A stretch of DNA of 64,000 bases from Tenacibaculum sp. MAR_2010_89 (lineage in GTDB: Bacteria > Bacteroidota > Bacteroidia > Flavobacteriales > Flavobacteriaceae), in contig NZ_FNUB01000002.1 of NCBI RefSeq assembly GCF_900105985.1, positions 49,950 through 113,949 of the forward strand, written 5' to 3'. Shown here in pieces: positions 17,621 through 26,347 of the stretch. A program made the translations under genes and the position numbers. The first letter of the stretch is position 1, and each line of letters opens with the position of its first letter. A model generated the notes under the pieces. It did no database searches and had not been told where the DNA came from. It saw only the letters and a list, made by a program, of their open reading frames with translations.

Positions 17621-17811
17621 CTTGTTATGTATGTTTTATTATAATATTTTGGAGTTCTAGTCTTTTTTGTTAGTGGTATTCTTTTAAAAAGTATTTTCTT
17701 GAAGTATATGCTTCTCTAAGTAGTTTTAAAGTAGATAGAGAAGAATTTCTTTAGCTGTTGTGGAATTTGTGTTTTCTAAACTCAATTTACAACTCTAAAG
17801 AACGTTTTATG

Positions 17812-19089
17812 TTACCAGTCATATTTCTTATGGGCATCTAATCGGATAAATATGAATAGAAGTAAAGTGAACCCCCATAGTGAGGAACCTCCATAACTAA
17901 AAAAGGGTAGAGGGATACCTATTGTAGGTAGAATCCCTATCACCATTCCAATGTTTACTAACACATGAAAAAATAGTATAGATGCAATACCATATCCATA
18001 AATTCTTCCAAATTTGTTGGTATGCGTTTCAGCTAAAAAGATAATTCGATATAAGAGTAAAGTGAAAAGAATTATAACAAATGAACTTCCAAGAAAGCCC
18101 CATTCTTCACTTACAGTACTAAAAATATAATCTGTATCTTGTTCAGGAACGAAATTACCTTGTGTTCTATCACCTTGTAAAAATCCTTTTCCTGTTAATC
18201 CTCCTGAACTAATTGTTAATTCTGATTGATAGGTGTTGTAACCAACTCCTCTGTTATCTTTTATTTTCCCTAATAATATGTCAAATCTATCTTTTTGATG
18301 CTGCTCTAAAATATTGTTATAAGTATAACCTATTCCAACAATAAAAAGACTAGTAAATACATATAAAAAAATAACTTTAAATATGTTAAATCTTAGGAAA
18401 CGTTTGTTTTTATAAACAGCATATAAGGTGTAAAATGTAATAAATAATAAGCATGTTATTAAAACCCATTTTATGCCAAAATATATGGTTAATAAGAATA
18501 GTATTATAGATAATGCGCCTATTATAAAATAAGCAAGGGTAAGTCCCTCTCTATTGAGTACAAAAAAAAATGAAAAATAAATTAATACCGACCCCATATC
18601 TGGTTGCAATGCAATAAAAAATGCAGGAGTAAATATTATTACAAAGGCTTTTAATTGATTCTTTATAAGGTTTAGGTTATACTGTCTGTCACTCATTAAC
18701 TTTGCAAGAGCTAAAGCTGTAAATGTTTTTGTAAATTCAGAAGGTTGAAGTCCTACACCTCCAAAATTATACCATGATGTAGCCCCATTTATTTTTTTAC
18801 CAAAAACAAGAACACCAGCTAATATAATAACAGAAATTAAGTAAAGTAAGCTAGAAAATTTTTCATAAAATTTTGCGTTAAAAAATAAAACAAATATCAT
18901 AATAGGTAAACTTAATGCTATCCATATAAGTTGTTTACCATATCTTGCTGAAAAATTGAAAACTTCACGAGTTTCTTCATTTGAAGAAGCTGCGTAAATG
19001 TTTAACCAACCAAAGCTTACTAATAAGATATAAAGAAGGATTAAAATCCAATCAATTTCTGCAAATATATTATTTCGTTCCTGTCGCAA
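17812..19089 (-). CDS. rodA: Rod-shape glycosyltransferase RodA
   Basis: 425 residues, SEDS-family multi-spanning peptidoglycan glycosyltransferase that works with PBP2 in the elongasome. About ten membrane helices; signatures include GATSWYNFGGVGLQPSEF, ALQPDMGSVLIY and the C-terminal LPFFSYGGSSL. The start is a TTG at 19089 that overlaps the last 20 bases of mrdA; no ATG occurs until the second helix, so translation is probably coupled to mrdA. Last gene of mreBCD-mrdA-rodA. Confidence 0.95.
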   Translation of the reverse strand: MRQERNNIFAEIDWILILLYILLVSFGWLNIYAASSNEETREVFNFSARYGKQLIWIALSLPIMIFVLFFNAKFYEKFSSLLYLISVIILAGVLVFGKKINGATSWYNFGGVGLQPSEFTKTFTALALAKLMSDRQYNLNLIKNQLKAFVIIFTPAFFIALQPDMGSVLIYFSFFFVLNREGLTLAYFIIGALSIILFLLTIYFGIKWVLITCLLFITFYTLYAVYKNKRFLRFNIFKVIFLYVFTSLFIVGIGYTYNNILEQHQKDRFDILLGKIKDNRGVGYNTYQSELTISSGGLTGKGFLQGDRTQGNFVPEQDTDYIFSTVSEEWGFLGSSFVIILFTLLLYRIIFLAETHTNKFGRIYGYGIASILFFHVLVNIGMVIGILPTIGIPLPFFSYGGSSLWGFTLLLFIFIRLDAHKKYDW

Positions 19090-20950
19090 TAGTATCTTTT
19101 TTTGGAATTAGCTTTTCGTATACACTTTTAAGACTTAAGTCAAGCATTCTTTTTTCTATATGCTTTCGTGAAATTTTCCCTGTTAAATATTTTTCTATCA
19201 ATAAACTGGTAATAGGAGCAGCTATTGTAGAGCCGTATCCTCCGTTTTCTATATACACAGCTAAGGCAATTTTAGGATTGTCTTTAGGTGCAAAAGCAAT
19301 TAAAATTGAATGATCAGGTAATTGTTCTTTTTTTCCATTAACGCGTATGAAATTTTCCGCAGTACCAGTTTTTCCACAAATATCTAGTCCTTTTACCTGA
19401 CTAGATTTAGCAGTTCCTCTAGTAAATACTTCATGCATTGCTTCAATAGCAATAGGGAAATGTTGTGGAGAAATTGTTGTGAATTTTTTAATTGTATATG
19501 TAGAATCCTTAATAGGAGAGGAGTTTATTTTTTTTACTATGTGAGGAGTGTAAAAGTATCCTTTGTTGGCAATGGCTGCAGTCATATTTGCTAGCTGCAT
19601 AGGAGTTGTTTCTACCTCTCCCTGGCCAATAGCGTTTGATATTGTTGTGGTTGCTCCCCATCTAAATTTATTACGAGCATCATAAAGTTTTGAATTTGGA
19701 ATTCTCCCTTTTTGGCCAGTGGGTAAATCATATCCTAAATAATTACCTAAACCAAAACTTTTGACGTGTTTATTCCAGTTGTCTAAACCAATTTTTGAGT
19801 TTTCAGCTTTGTCAATTATCTTCCTATAAGCAGTACAGAAATAACTGTTACACGATTTAGCAATGGCAGTTTTTAATCTGATAGGGCGACCTACAATACG
19901 ACAATGACACCCCATAAATTCATTTTTTCGTTTCCCATATCTGTAACCATGGTAACAACGTACAGAAAAATTCTCGTCAATAACACCTTCTTCTAAAGCA
20001 ATCAAACCATTAATTATTTTAAAAGGTGATCCAGGGGCGTACATTGCTTGTAAACCTCTGTCAAATGTGGGCATATTAATTTTGTCGTTAAATAATTTAA
20101 CAGAATTCGGAGAACGTTTTCTACCTACTAACAAATTAGGGTCATATGAAGGAGCGGTAATAAGTGCTAAAATTTCTCCAGTATTGGGTTCTAAAGCAAC
20201 TATACCACCTCTCTTACCTTGCATCAGCTGTTCACCGTATTGTTGAAGTTCACTGTCAATAGTTAAAGTTAAATCTTTACCAGCCACAGCGAGGGTATCG
20301 TATTTCCCATCTTTATATGAGCCAGTTATTTTATTAAGGTTGTTTCTTTTAAAATATTTTTTACCTTTAATACCTCTAAGAATTTTTTCATATTGTTTTT
20401 CAACACCTAACTTACCAATTAATTCACCTTGCTCGTAATAGTCACTTGTTTTTGCTATATATTCATTTACTTCACTAATAAAGCCTAAAACATTAGCTGC
20501 TGATTTTAAAGGGTAATTACGAATGATACGTTTCTGGATGTAAAAACCTTTAAATTTTTGTAGCTTTTCCTGTAAAAAAGCAAAATCTTCTTTTGCAAGT
20601 TGTTTAAGGAATACTGAAGGTAGCCACCTAGCATATTTTTCAGCTTTTTTAAATCTGTATTTAAAATTTTCTTTTGATATTTTAAGTAAAGAACAGAATT
20701 GGATTGTATCTAAAGGTTTTACATCTTTGGGAATTACCATTACATCATACGAAAGTTGGTTTGCTACAACAAGTTTGTTGTTTCTATCGTACACATAACC
20801 TCTTTCAGGGTAATCATACTCGACCTTAACAGTTGAACTTAAGGTAGGGTTTGATTTTTTTCCATGAATGATTTGTAATTGAAAAAGTCTAAAAATATAA
20901 ACTAAGCCAACAACTGTAATTAAAAAGAGTAATAAAAAACTTCGCTTCAT
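19070..20950 (-). CDS. mrdA: Penicillin-binding protein 2 (elongasome transpeptidase)
   Basis: 626 residues: one N-terminal membrane helix (LLLFLITVVGLVYIFRLFQLQ), a pedestal region, and a class B transpeptidase domain with active-site SPFK (Ser near 307), the SCNSYF (SxN) motif and KTGTAEN (near 527). Cross-links glycan strands at the lateral wall with RodA. The start ATG overlaps the mreD stop by 4 bases (ATGA), which indicates coupling. Confidence 0.95.
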   Translation of the reverse strand: MKRSFLLLFLITVVGLVYIFRLFQLQIIHGKKSNPTLSSTVKVEYDYPERGYVYDRNNKLVVANQLSYDVMVIPKDVKPLDTIQFCSLLKISKENFKYRFKKAEKYARWLPSVFLKQLAKEDFAFLQEKLQKFKGFYIQKRIIRNYPLKSAANVLGFISEVNEYIAKTSDYYEQGELIGKLGVEKQYEKILRGIKGKKYFKRNNLNKITGSYKDGKYDTLAVAGKDLTLTIDSELQQYGEQLMQGKRGGIVALEPNTGEILALITAPSYDPNLLVGRKRSPNSVKLFNDKINMPTFDRGLQAMYAPGSPFKIINGLIALEEGVIDENFSVRCYHGYRYGKRKNEFMGCHCRIVGRPIRLKTAIAKSCNSYFCTAYRKIIDKAENSKIGLDNWNKHVKSFGLGNYLGYDLPTGQKGRIPNSKLYDARNKFRWGATTTISNAIGQGEVETTPMQLANMTAAIANKGYFYTPHIVKKINSSPIKDSTYTIKKFTTISPQHFPIAIEAMHEVFTRGTAKSSQVKGLDICGKTGTAENFIRVNGKKEQLPDHSILIAFAPKDNPKIALAVYIENGGYGSTIAAPITSLLIEKYLTGKISRKHIEKRMLDLSLKSVYEKLIPKKDTIATGTK

Positions 20951-21453
20951 GATAGCTTTTTTCTAAATATAAAACTTCCTAAGAAATACAGTACTAACGT
21001 AAATGTAGTTGATAATAGTGTATTGATAATAACATTTGAAAAATTATGTAAGCTAAAATTAATAAAACTGTATAAAATAAAGTGATGAATAATTGTTAAA
21101 ATGGCTATATAATTAAAAGTTTTATCAAATGTTTCCAGTTTTAAATCGAATAAAAGATAATCGGATTCCGTTTTTTTAAAAATTGTTTTAACTAAAAATA
21201 AGCGTATGTATGCAATAAAAAGCGTAGCAAAGGCATGAATACCACCAGAATTAGAAAAGAAATCTATACAAAGTCCGAATAGAAAACTAATTGTTAAAAA
21301 AGATATTCGTTTTTGATTTAATGGAAATATAAATACATAAGCTATATATATGTATGGATTTACATGACCAAATAAAAGAATGTTATTTAAGATTAGTGTT
21401 TGTAGTAGTACAAAGAATATGAATAAAAATATAAGGTAAAGTGTTTTGTTCAT
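20947..21453 (-). CDS. mreD: Rod-shape-determining protein MreD
   Basis: 168 residues, about five membrane helices, little sequence conservation apart from the family-like PYIYIAYVFIFPLNQ and GLCIDFFSNSGGIHAFA motifs. Partner of MreC and the Rod complex. Identified chiefly by position between mreC (one base upstream) and mrdA. Confidence 0.9.
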   Translation of the reverse strand: MNKTLYLIFLFIFFVLLQTLILNNILLFGHVNPYIYIAYVFIFPLNQKRISFLTISFLFGLCIDFFSNSGGIHAFATLFIAYIRLFLVKTIFKKTESDYLLFDLKLETFDKTFNYIAILTIIHHFILYSFINFSLHNFSNVIINTLLSTTFTLVLYFLGSFIFRKKLS

Positions 21454-21454
21454 T

Positions 21455-22273
21455 TTAATTCTCCACTTTTTTTATTTCTGTCTTATGAAAATTTGTAATA
21501 ATATATATACTTCCTAAATTACTCATATCATTGAATAATTTTATATTAAGAGTATTCAAAGCAGATATTTTTTCAGGAACATTTTTTATAGTTCCAACTG
21601 GTATTCCCTCAGGAAATATAGTTGATTTACCACCAGTAATAATTGTATCTCCAATTTTATAAACTGCTTGACGAGGAATATCTATTAATTGAACAGTGTT
21701 ATAATCTTTAGCATCCCAAATAAGTGTGCCAAAGTGATGGCTGTTCTTGAAGCGTACATTTATCTTACTATTTTTATTTAAAATTGATTGAACTCTAGCG
21801 TATTTACTATTAACATTTTCAGTTATACCAATTATTCCTTTGCTGTTTATTACAGCCATTTCAGTAGTAATATTGTTGCTTTTGCCTCTGTTAATTGTTA
21901 TAAAATTATAAGGGGTATGGTAATCATTACTAGTAATTTTACCATTTATGTAGTAGTATTTTTGATTGAATTCTAAAGAATCTACTATAGTATTTATTTT
22001 CACAGTGTCAACTAAAGAATAAAGATTTTCTAGCTTATTTTTTAATAAAGTGTTTTCTTCTAAAAGTAAATTGTTTTCATTTTTTAAGTTCATATATTCA
22101 TTAATGTTACTTATTTTGTGTAACAAACCACCAGATATAGTATTAGCAGAACTTATAAATTTACTTTTATGAAAAGAATGATTATTTATGATTAATGCAA
22201 CAGCTATAATTTCTAGAAACAAAAAATATAAAAAGTGTTTATACTTTCTAAAGAAATAAATAAGCTGTTGCAT
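21455..22273 (-). CDS. mreC: Rod-shape-determining protein MreC
   Basis: 272 residues: N-terminal membrane helix (FLFLEIIAVALIINN), a coiled coil near 55-85 (MNLKNENNLLLEENTLLKNKL), and a periplasmic beta-domain with INRGKSNNITTEMAVINSKGIIG and the GDTIITGGKSTIFPEGIPVGTI motif. Bridges MreB, MreD and PBP2. 16 bases after mreB. Confidence 0.95.
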   Translation of the reverse strand: MQQLIYFFRKYKHFLYFLFLEIIAVALIINNHSFHKSKFISSANTISGGLLHKISNINEYMNLKNENNLLLEENTLLKNKLENLYSLVDTVKINTIVDSLEFNQKYYYINGKITSNDYHTPYNFITINRGKSNNITTEMAVINSKGIIGITENVNSKYARVQSILNKNSKINVRFKNSHHFGTLIWDAKDYNTVQLIDIPRQAVYKIGDTIITGGKSTIFPEGIPVGTIKNVPEKISALNTLNIKLFNDMSNLGSIYIITNFHKTEIKKVEN

Positions 22274-22289
22274 AAATAATCAACTGATT

Positions 22290-23318
22290 TTATTTGATTA
22301 ATACAGATTTGTATTTTTCAAGATTTTTTAAAGCAATTCCAGTACCACGAACAACTGCACGTAAAGGGTCTTCAGCAACATAAACAGGTAAATCTGTTTT
22401 TCTTGATAAACGTTTATCTAAACCTCTTAGCATTGAACCACCACCAGCTAAATAAATACCTGTATTATAGATGTCAGCAGCTAATTCTGGAGGAGTCTTT
22501 GATAAGGTTTCCATTACAGCATCTTCTATACGTAGTATAGATTTGTCTAGCGCTTTTGCAATTTCACGATAAGAAACTTGTACCTGCTTTGGTTTTCCAC
22601 TTAATAAATCACGCCCTTGTACCATTATGTCTTCAGGAGGTGTATCTAAATCTTCAGTAGCAGAACCTATTTGGATTTTTATTTTCTCAGCAGTAGTTTC
22701 ACCAACGTAAAGGTTATGTTGAGTTCGCATGTAATACATAATATCACTAGTAAACAAATCACCTGCAACTTTTACTGATTGATCACAAACAATACCTGCT
22801 AATGCTATAACAGCAATTTCAGTAGTACCCCCGCCTATATCAATAATCATATTCCCTTTTGGTTCCATAATATCAATACCTACACCAATAGCAGCAGCCA
22901 TTGGTTCATAAATTAAATAAATTTCTTTGGCATTCATATGACGAGCAGAATCAATTACCGCTCTTTTTTCAACCTCAGTAATACCAGAAGGAATACATAT
23001 AACCATTCTTAAAGATGGTGGAAAAAGCTTTTTCTTGATAGCAGGAATTTTTTTAACGAATTCCTTTATCATTTCTTCAGAAGCTTGAAAATCTGCAATC
23101 ACTCCGTCTTTCAAAGGACGAATAGTTTTGATGTTTTCATGAGTTTTTCCTTGCATTCTATTGGCTTCATGACCAGTAGCTATAATTTTACCGGTCAATC
23201 TATTTCTAGCAACAATAGAAGGGCTATCTATAACTACTTTGCCATTGTGGATTATAAGTGTATTTGCAGTACCTAAATCTACTGCAATGTCTTCAGTCAT
23301 AAAGTCGAAAAACCCCAT
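22290..23318 (-). CDS. mreB: Rod-shape actin homologue MreB
   Basis: 342 residues. Actin-fold nucleotide motifs: DLGTANTLIIHNGK (phosphate 1), MIIDIGGGTTEIAVIALAG (phosphate 2), YLAGGGSMLRGLDKRL (adenosine). Forms membrane filaments that steer lateral wall synthesis; membrane-binding N-terminal loop FFDFMTEDIA. Normal length. First gene of the wall operon, 83 bases after purH. Confidence 0.98.
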   Translation of the reverse strand: MGFFDFMTEDIAVDLGTANTLIIHNGKVVIDSPSIVARNRLTGKIIATGHEANRMQGKTHENIKTIRPLKDGVIADFQASEEMIKEFVKKIPAIKKKLFPPSLRMVICIPSGITEVEKRAVIDSARHMNAKEIYLIYEPMAAAIGVGIDIMEPKGNMIIDIGGGTTEIAVIALAGIVCDQSVKVAGDLFTSDIMYYMRTQHNLYVGETTAEKIKIQIGSATEDLDTPPEDIMVQGRDLLSGKPKQVQVSYREIAKALDKSILRIEDAVMETLSKTPPELAADIYNTGIYLAGGGSMLRGLDKRLSRKTDLPVYVAEDPLRAVVRGTGIALKNLEKYKSVLIK

Positions 23319-23401
23319 AAAGTTTTGATGTTTTATCTAAAAATTGATGTATTCTCACAAATTTATAAAAAATATGAGTTGTTTTTACATCAAATACAAT
23401 A

Positions 23402-24934
23402 TTAATGTTTAAAATGTCTTGTTCCTGTAAAAACCATAGCAACATTGTTTTCATTACAATAATCAATGCTTAATTGATCTTTTATAGATCCACCTGGTTG
23501 AATTACACTTTTTACTCCAGCTTTATTCGCAATTTCTACACAATCAGGAAAAGGGAAAAAAGCATCACTAGCCATTACAGATCCATTTAAATCAAATCCG
23601 AAATTTGTTGCTTTTTCAATAGCTTGTCTTAATGCATCAACTCTACTTGTTTGTCCTGTTCCACTTGCACATAATTGATTGTTTTTAACTAAAACAATAG
23701 TATTAGATTTCGTGTGTTTACAAATTTTAGAAGCAAATAATAAATCTTTTAACTCGTTTTCAGAAGGTTTATTGTTAGTAGCATAAGATAAACCGTCAAG
23801 AGCGTCAGTAATATTATCTCTATCTTGAACTAAAGCTCCATTTAAACAAGTTCTAACTGTAGTTTTAGGTAACTCTATTTCTTTTTGAATTAAAAGAACT
23901 CTGTTCTTTTTTCCTTTTAAAATATCTAAAGCTTCATTTGTAAATGCTGGAGCAATTACCACTTCACAAAATAATTTATGAACTTCTTCTGCAGTTGCTT
24001 TATCAATTTCAGTGTTAGCTATTAAAATCCCTCCAAAAGCAGATACAGGATCACCAGCTAAAGCATCAACATATGCTTGATGTATTGTTTCTCTTTGAGC
24101 AAAGCCACAAGCGTTATTATGTTTTAAAATAGCAAATGTAGGAGCTTCACCTTTAAATTCATTCATTAAATTAACAGCAGCATCTACATCTAGTAGGTTG
24201 TTGTAACTTAATTCTTTTCCATGAAGTTTATCAAACATTGCATCTAAATCTCCAAAGAAATAACCTTTTTGATGTGGGTTTTCTCCATAACGTAAAATTT
24301 TACCTTCAGTTTCACTGATCTTTAAAGCAGCTTCTTCATCATCTGCATTGAAATAATTGAAAATAGCAGTATCATAATGAGAAGAAACATTAAAAGCTTT
24401 GGCAGAAAACTTTTTTCTTTCAGAGATAGATGTTTCTCCATTATTGTTTGTGATAGTTGCTAAGAATTCGTCATATTGTTCCATAGAAGAAACAATTACT
24501 GTGTCTTTAAAGTTTTTTGCAGCAGCCCTAATTAATGAAATACCACCAATATCAATTTTTTCGATGATATCTTGTTCAGGTGCTCCTGAGGCTACTGTTT
24601 TTTCAAATGGGTATAAATCAACAATTACTAGGTCTAATTGAGGAATTTGGTATTCTTGCATTTCAGCAATATCTCCTTCATGGTCTTGCCTGTTTAAAAT
24701 ACCGCCAAAAACTTTTGGGTGAAGTGTTTTTACTCTTCCTCCTAATATTGAAGGGTAAGAAGTAACATCTTCAACAGGTATTACATTTATACCTAAATCT
24801 TTAATAAATTTTTCTGTTCCTCCTGTAGAATAAATAGTAACGTTTAACTCGTTAAGTTTTTTTACTATAGGTTCTAATCCATCTTTATGAAAAACAGATA
24901 TTAGTGCAGATTTAATAGTTTTTGTATTGTTCAT
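23402..24934 (-). CDS. purH: Bifunctional AICAR formyltransferase / IMP cyclohydrolase
   Basis: 510 residues; catalyses the last two steps of IMP synthesis. N-terminal cyclohydrolase (MGS-like) domain with SVFHKDGLEPIVKKL, YSTGGTEKFIKDLG, GGRVKTLHPKVFGGIL; C-terminal transformylase with LRYGENPHQKGYFF, LKHNNACGFAQ, and ASDAFFPFPD. All are diagnostic. Sits ahead of mreB in the same direction; a shared transcript is possible, but the spacer is long enough for a separate promoter. Confidence 0.97.
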   Translation of the reverse strand: MNNTKTIKSALISVFHKDGLEPIVKKLNELNVTIYSTGGTEKFIKDLGINVIPVEDVTSYPSILGGRVKTLHPKVFGGILNRQDHEGDIAEMQEYQIPQLDLVIVDLYPFEKTVASGAPEQDIIEKIDIGGISLIRAAAKNFKDTVIVSSMEQYDEFLATITNNNGETSISERKKFSAKAFNVSSHYDTAIFNYFNADDEEAALKISETEGKILRYGENPHQKGYFFGDLDAMFDKLHGKELSYNNLLDVDAAVNLMNEFKGEAPTFAILKHNNACGFAQRETIHQAYVDALAGDPVSAFGGILIANTEIDKATAEEVHKLFCEVVIAPAFTNEALDILKGKKNRVLLIQKEIELPKTTVRTCLNGALVQDRDNITDALDGLSYATNNKPSENELKDLLFASKICKHTKSNTIVLVKNNQLCASGTGQTSRVDALRQAIEKATNFGFDLNGSVMASDAFFPFPDCVEIANKAGVKSVIQPGGSIKDQLSIDYCNENNVAMVFTGTRHFKH

Positions 24935-25014
24935 TTTGTTGTGTTGTGTTAAACTCGCAAAATTACTAAAAGCTACGTGCTTTTACAATAAATGTATTTA
25001 ACTTTTTTAATTAA

Positions 25015-25055
25015 AAAAACGCTATCGAAAGTTAATGTCTTTAGATAGCGTTTTT
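25015..25055 (-). terminator. Terminator downstream of the 41-residue small gene
   Basis: 12-bp stem (AAAAACGCTATC/GATAGCGTTTTT) with a 17-base loop and A/T tracts on both sides; it begins 27 bases after the small gene's stop on the reverse strand. Confidence 0.7.
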
Positions 25056-25081
25056 AAACAACAAAATGGAGAATAGGTTTG

Positions 25082-25207
25082 CTATTCTGCATTTTCCAGA
25101 AAATTCCTAAACCAATTAGTGAATTTTTCTATAAATGTTTGTTGTGATCTTGTTTGAGTATTACTATCACTCAAAGCAGCATAAGAGGGGAAATCTCTAT
25201 TACTCAT
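25082..25207 (-). CDS. Small 41-residue protein, function unknown
   Basis: ATG at 25207, TAG at 25082. Sequence opens MSNRDFPSYAALSD, has a polar Gln/Thr-rich middle, and ends in an aromatic amphipathic stretch FIEKFTNWFRNFLENAE. Flavobacterial codon use is normal, and a good terminator follows 27 bases later, which supports a real gene. It lies 92 bases after the GAF-protein gene in the same direction. Not recognised; could bind membranes through its C-terminal helix (inference). Confidence 0.55.
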   Translation of the reverse strand: MSNRDFPSYAALSDSNTQTRSQQTFIEKFTNWFRNFLENAE

Positions 25208-25299
25208 AATTTAAGGGGTTAAAAATGTTAATAAAGTTGTTAATAAAATTTCACCAAAGAAAGTAAAAAAAACTTTAATAATCAAATGTTTACGAGTTT

Positions 25300-25755
25300 T
25301 TATACGAAACTAGCTACTTTTTCACAAGTAAATTCTAATAATTCTTCATCTTTTGCTGTAAAAGGGTTAACTGTATGTGAATCAATGTCTATTTGTCCAA
25401 TGTTTTCATTGTTGACAAAAATTGGAATTACAATTTCTGATTTTACTTTCCATCCACATGAAATATAGTTAGTCTGTTCTTTTACATCTTGAACAACGAA
25501 GTTTTTATTACTCACAGCTACCTGTCCACAAATTCCTTTTCCAAAAGGTATGATTGTGTGTTCAGTTTCTTCTCCGTTATATTGAGCTAGTTTTAATTCA
25601 TCTTTATCTCCGTTCTTGAAATAAAAACCTACCCAATCATAATAAGAGATTTCAGAAGCTAAAAAATCACATATTTGTTGTAGTTTTTCTTCTTTAGTTG
25701 AATTTTCTTCTGAAATTTCTGTAATTCTATTTTTTAAGTTTTGTAAATTTCCCAT
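25300..25755 (-). CDS. GAF-domain protein related to free methionine-R-sulfoxide reductase
   Basis: 151 residues, single GAF domain with the fRMsr-type signature YDWVGFYF, IIPFGKGICGQVA, SEIVIPIF, and IDIDSH. Enzymes of this family use three cysteines; here the second and third equivalents are kept (Cys76 in GICG and Cys100 in YISCG, 24 residues apart as in the family) while the first is replaced (EHTIIPF instead of a Cys-containing stretch). The protein may thus be a variant reductase or a binding-only homologue. Alignment is by eye. Confidence 0.8.
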   Translation of the reverse strand: MGNLQNLKNRITEISEENSTKEEKLQQICDFLASEISYYDWVGFYFKNGDKDELKLAQYNGEETEHTIIPFGKGICGQVAVSNKNFVVQDVKEQTNYISCGWKVKSEIVIPIFVNNENIGQIDIDSHTVNPFTAKDEELLEFTCEKVASFV

Positions 25756-25824
25756 GTTATATATTAATTCAGTACTTTATTCGAAAAAAGGGTTAAAAAC
25801 TTACAAAAATAGGTTTAAGAAATG

Positions 25825-25859
25825 TTTTTGAGAAATATTTCTAATTTTTTGTAAATTTG
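25825..25859 (+). promoter_or_regulatory. Promoter of the metal-uptake cluster
   Basis: TTTTTG at 25825-25830, 21-base spacer, TAAATTTG at 25852-25859, then GC. The expected start is about 25866, only about two bases before the ATG at 25868, so the mRNA would be nearly leaderless. Confidence 0.65.
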
Positions 25860-25867
25860 CATTGTAA

Positions 25868-26284
25868 ATGAAATCGTTACTATATAAAATATCATCATTG
25901 TTTCTAGCTTTATTGCTAGTGTTTTCTACTATATCTTTTACAGTAGAGAAGCATTTTTGTGGTGATTTTTTAATTGATGTTTCATTTTTAGGGGATGCTG
26001 ATTCATGTAAAGGAGAGACTCAGAAAAGCTGTAATGGAGAATCAGTAATTGTTAAAAAGAAATGTTGTAAAGATGAATTAGCTCATATAAAAGGGCAAGA
26101 TGACATAAAAAAAACTGCAAATGAAAAAATAACCTTTGAGCAACAAAAGTTTATTATAGCTTTCAGCATTTCTTACAAACTTTTATTTGAAAGTTTAGAA
26201 AAGCAGTTTATACCTCATAAAAATTATTCACCACCCAAAATAATTCGAGACATCCAAGTGTTGAACGATGTTTTTATCATATGA
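25868..26284 (+). CDS. HYC_CC_PP-type small envelope protein
   Basis: 138 residues with an N-terminal membrane/signal segment (LLYKISSLFLALLLVFSTISF). The family pattern of a HxC (KHFCGD, His29-Cys31), a double cysteine (KKKCCKD, about 65-68) and a late PP (YSPPKII) is present. This matches a Bacteroidota protein family named after those residues, commonly next to heavy-metal (copper) genes, as I recall it. First gene of a cluster with a TonB receptor and an HMA protein, so binding or handling of a metal ion in the envelope is likely, though not proven. Confidence 0.75.
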   Translation: MKSLLYKISSLFLALLLVFSTISFTVEKHFCGDFLIDVSFLGDADSCKGETQKSCNGESVIVKKKCCKDELAHIKGQDDIKKTANEKITFEQQKFIIAFSISYKLLFESLEKQFIPHKNYSPPKIIRDIQVLNDVFII

Positions 26285-26347
26285 TTTTGCAATTCTTTTT
26301 TAGAATAAAGAGAGTTATTGCAAAATTTTAAATGATATAAAACAACA

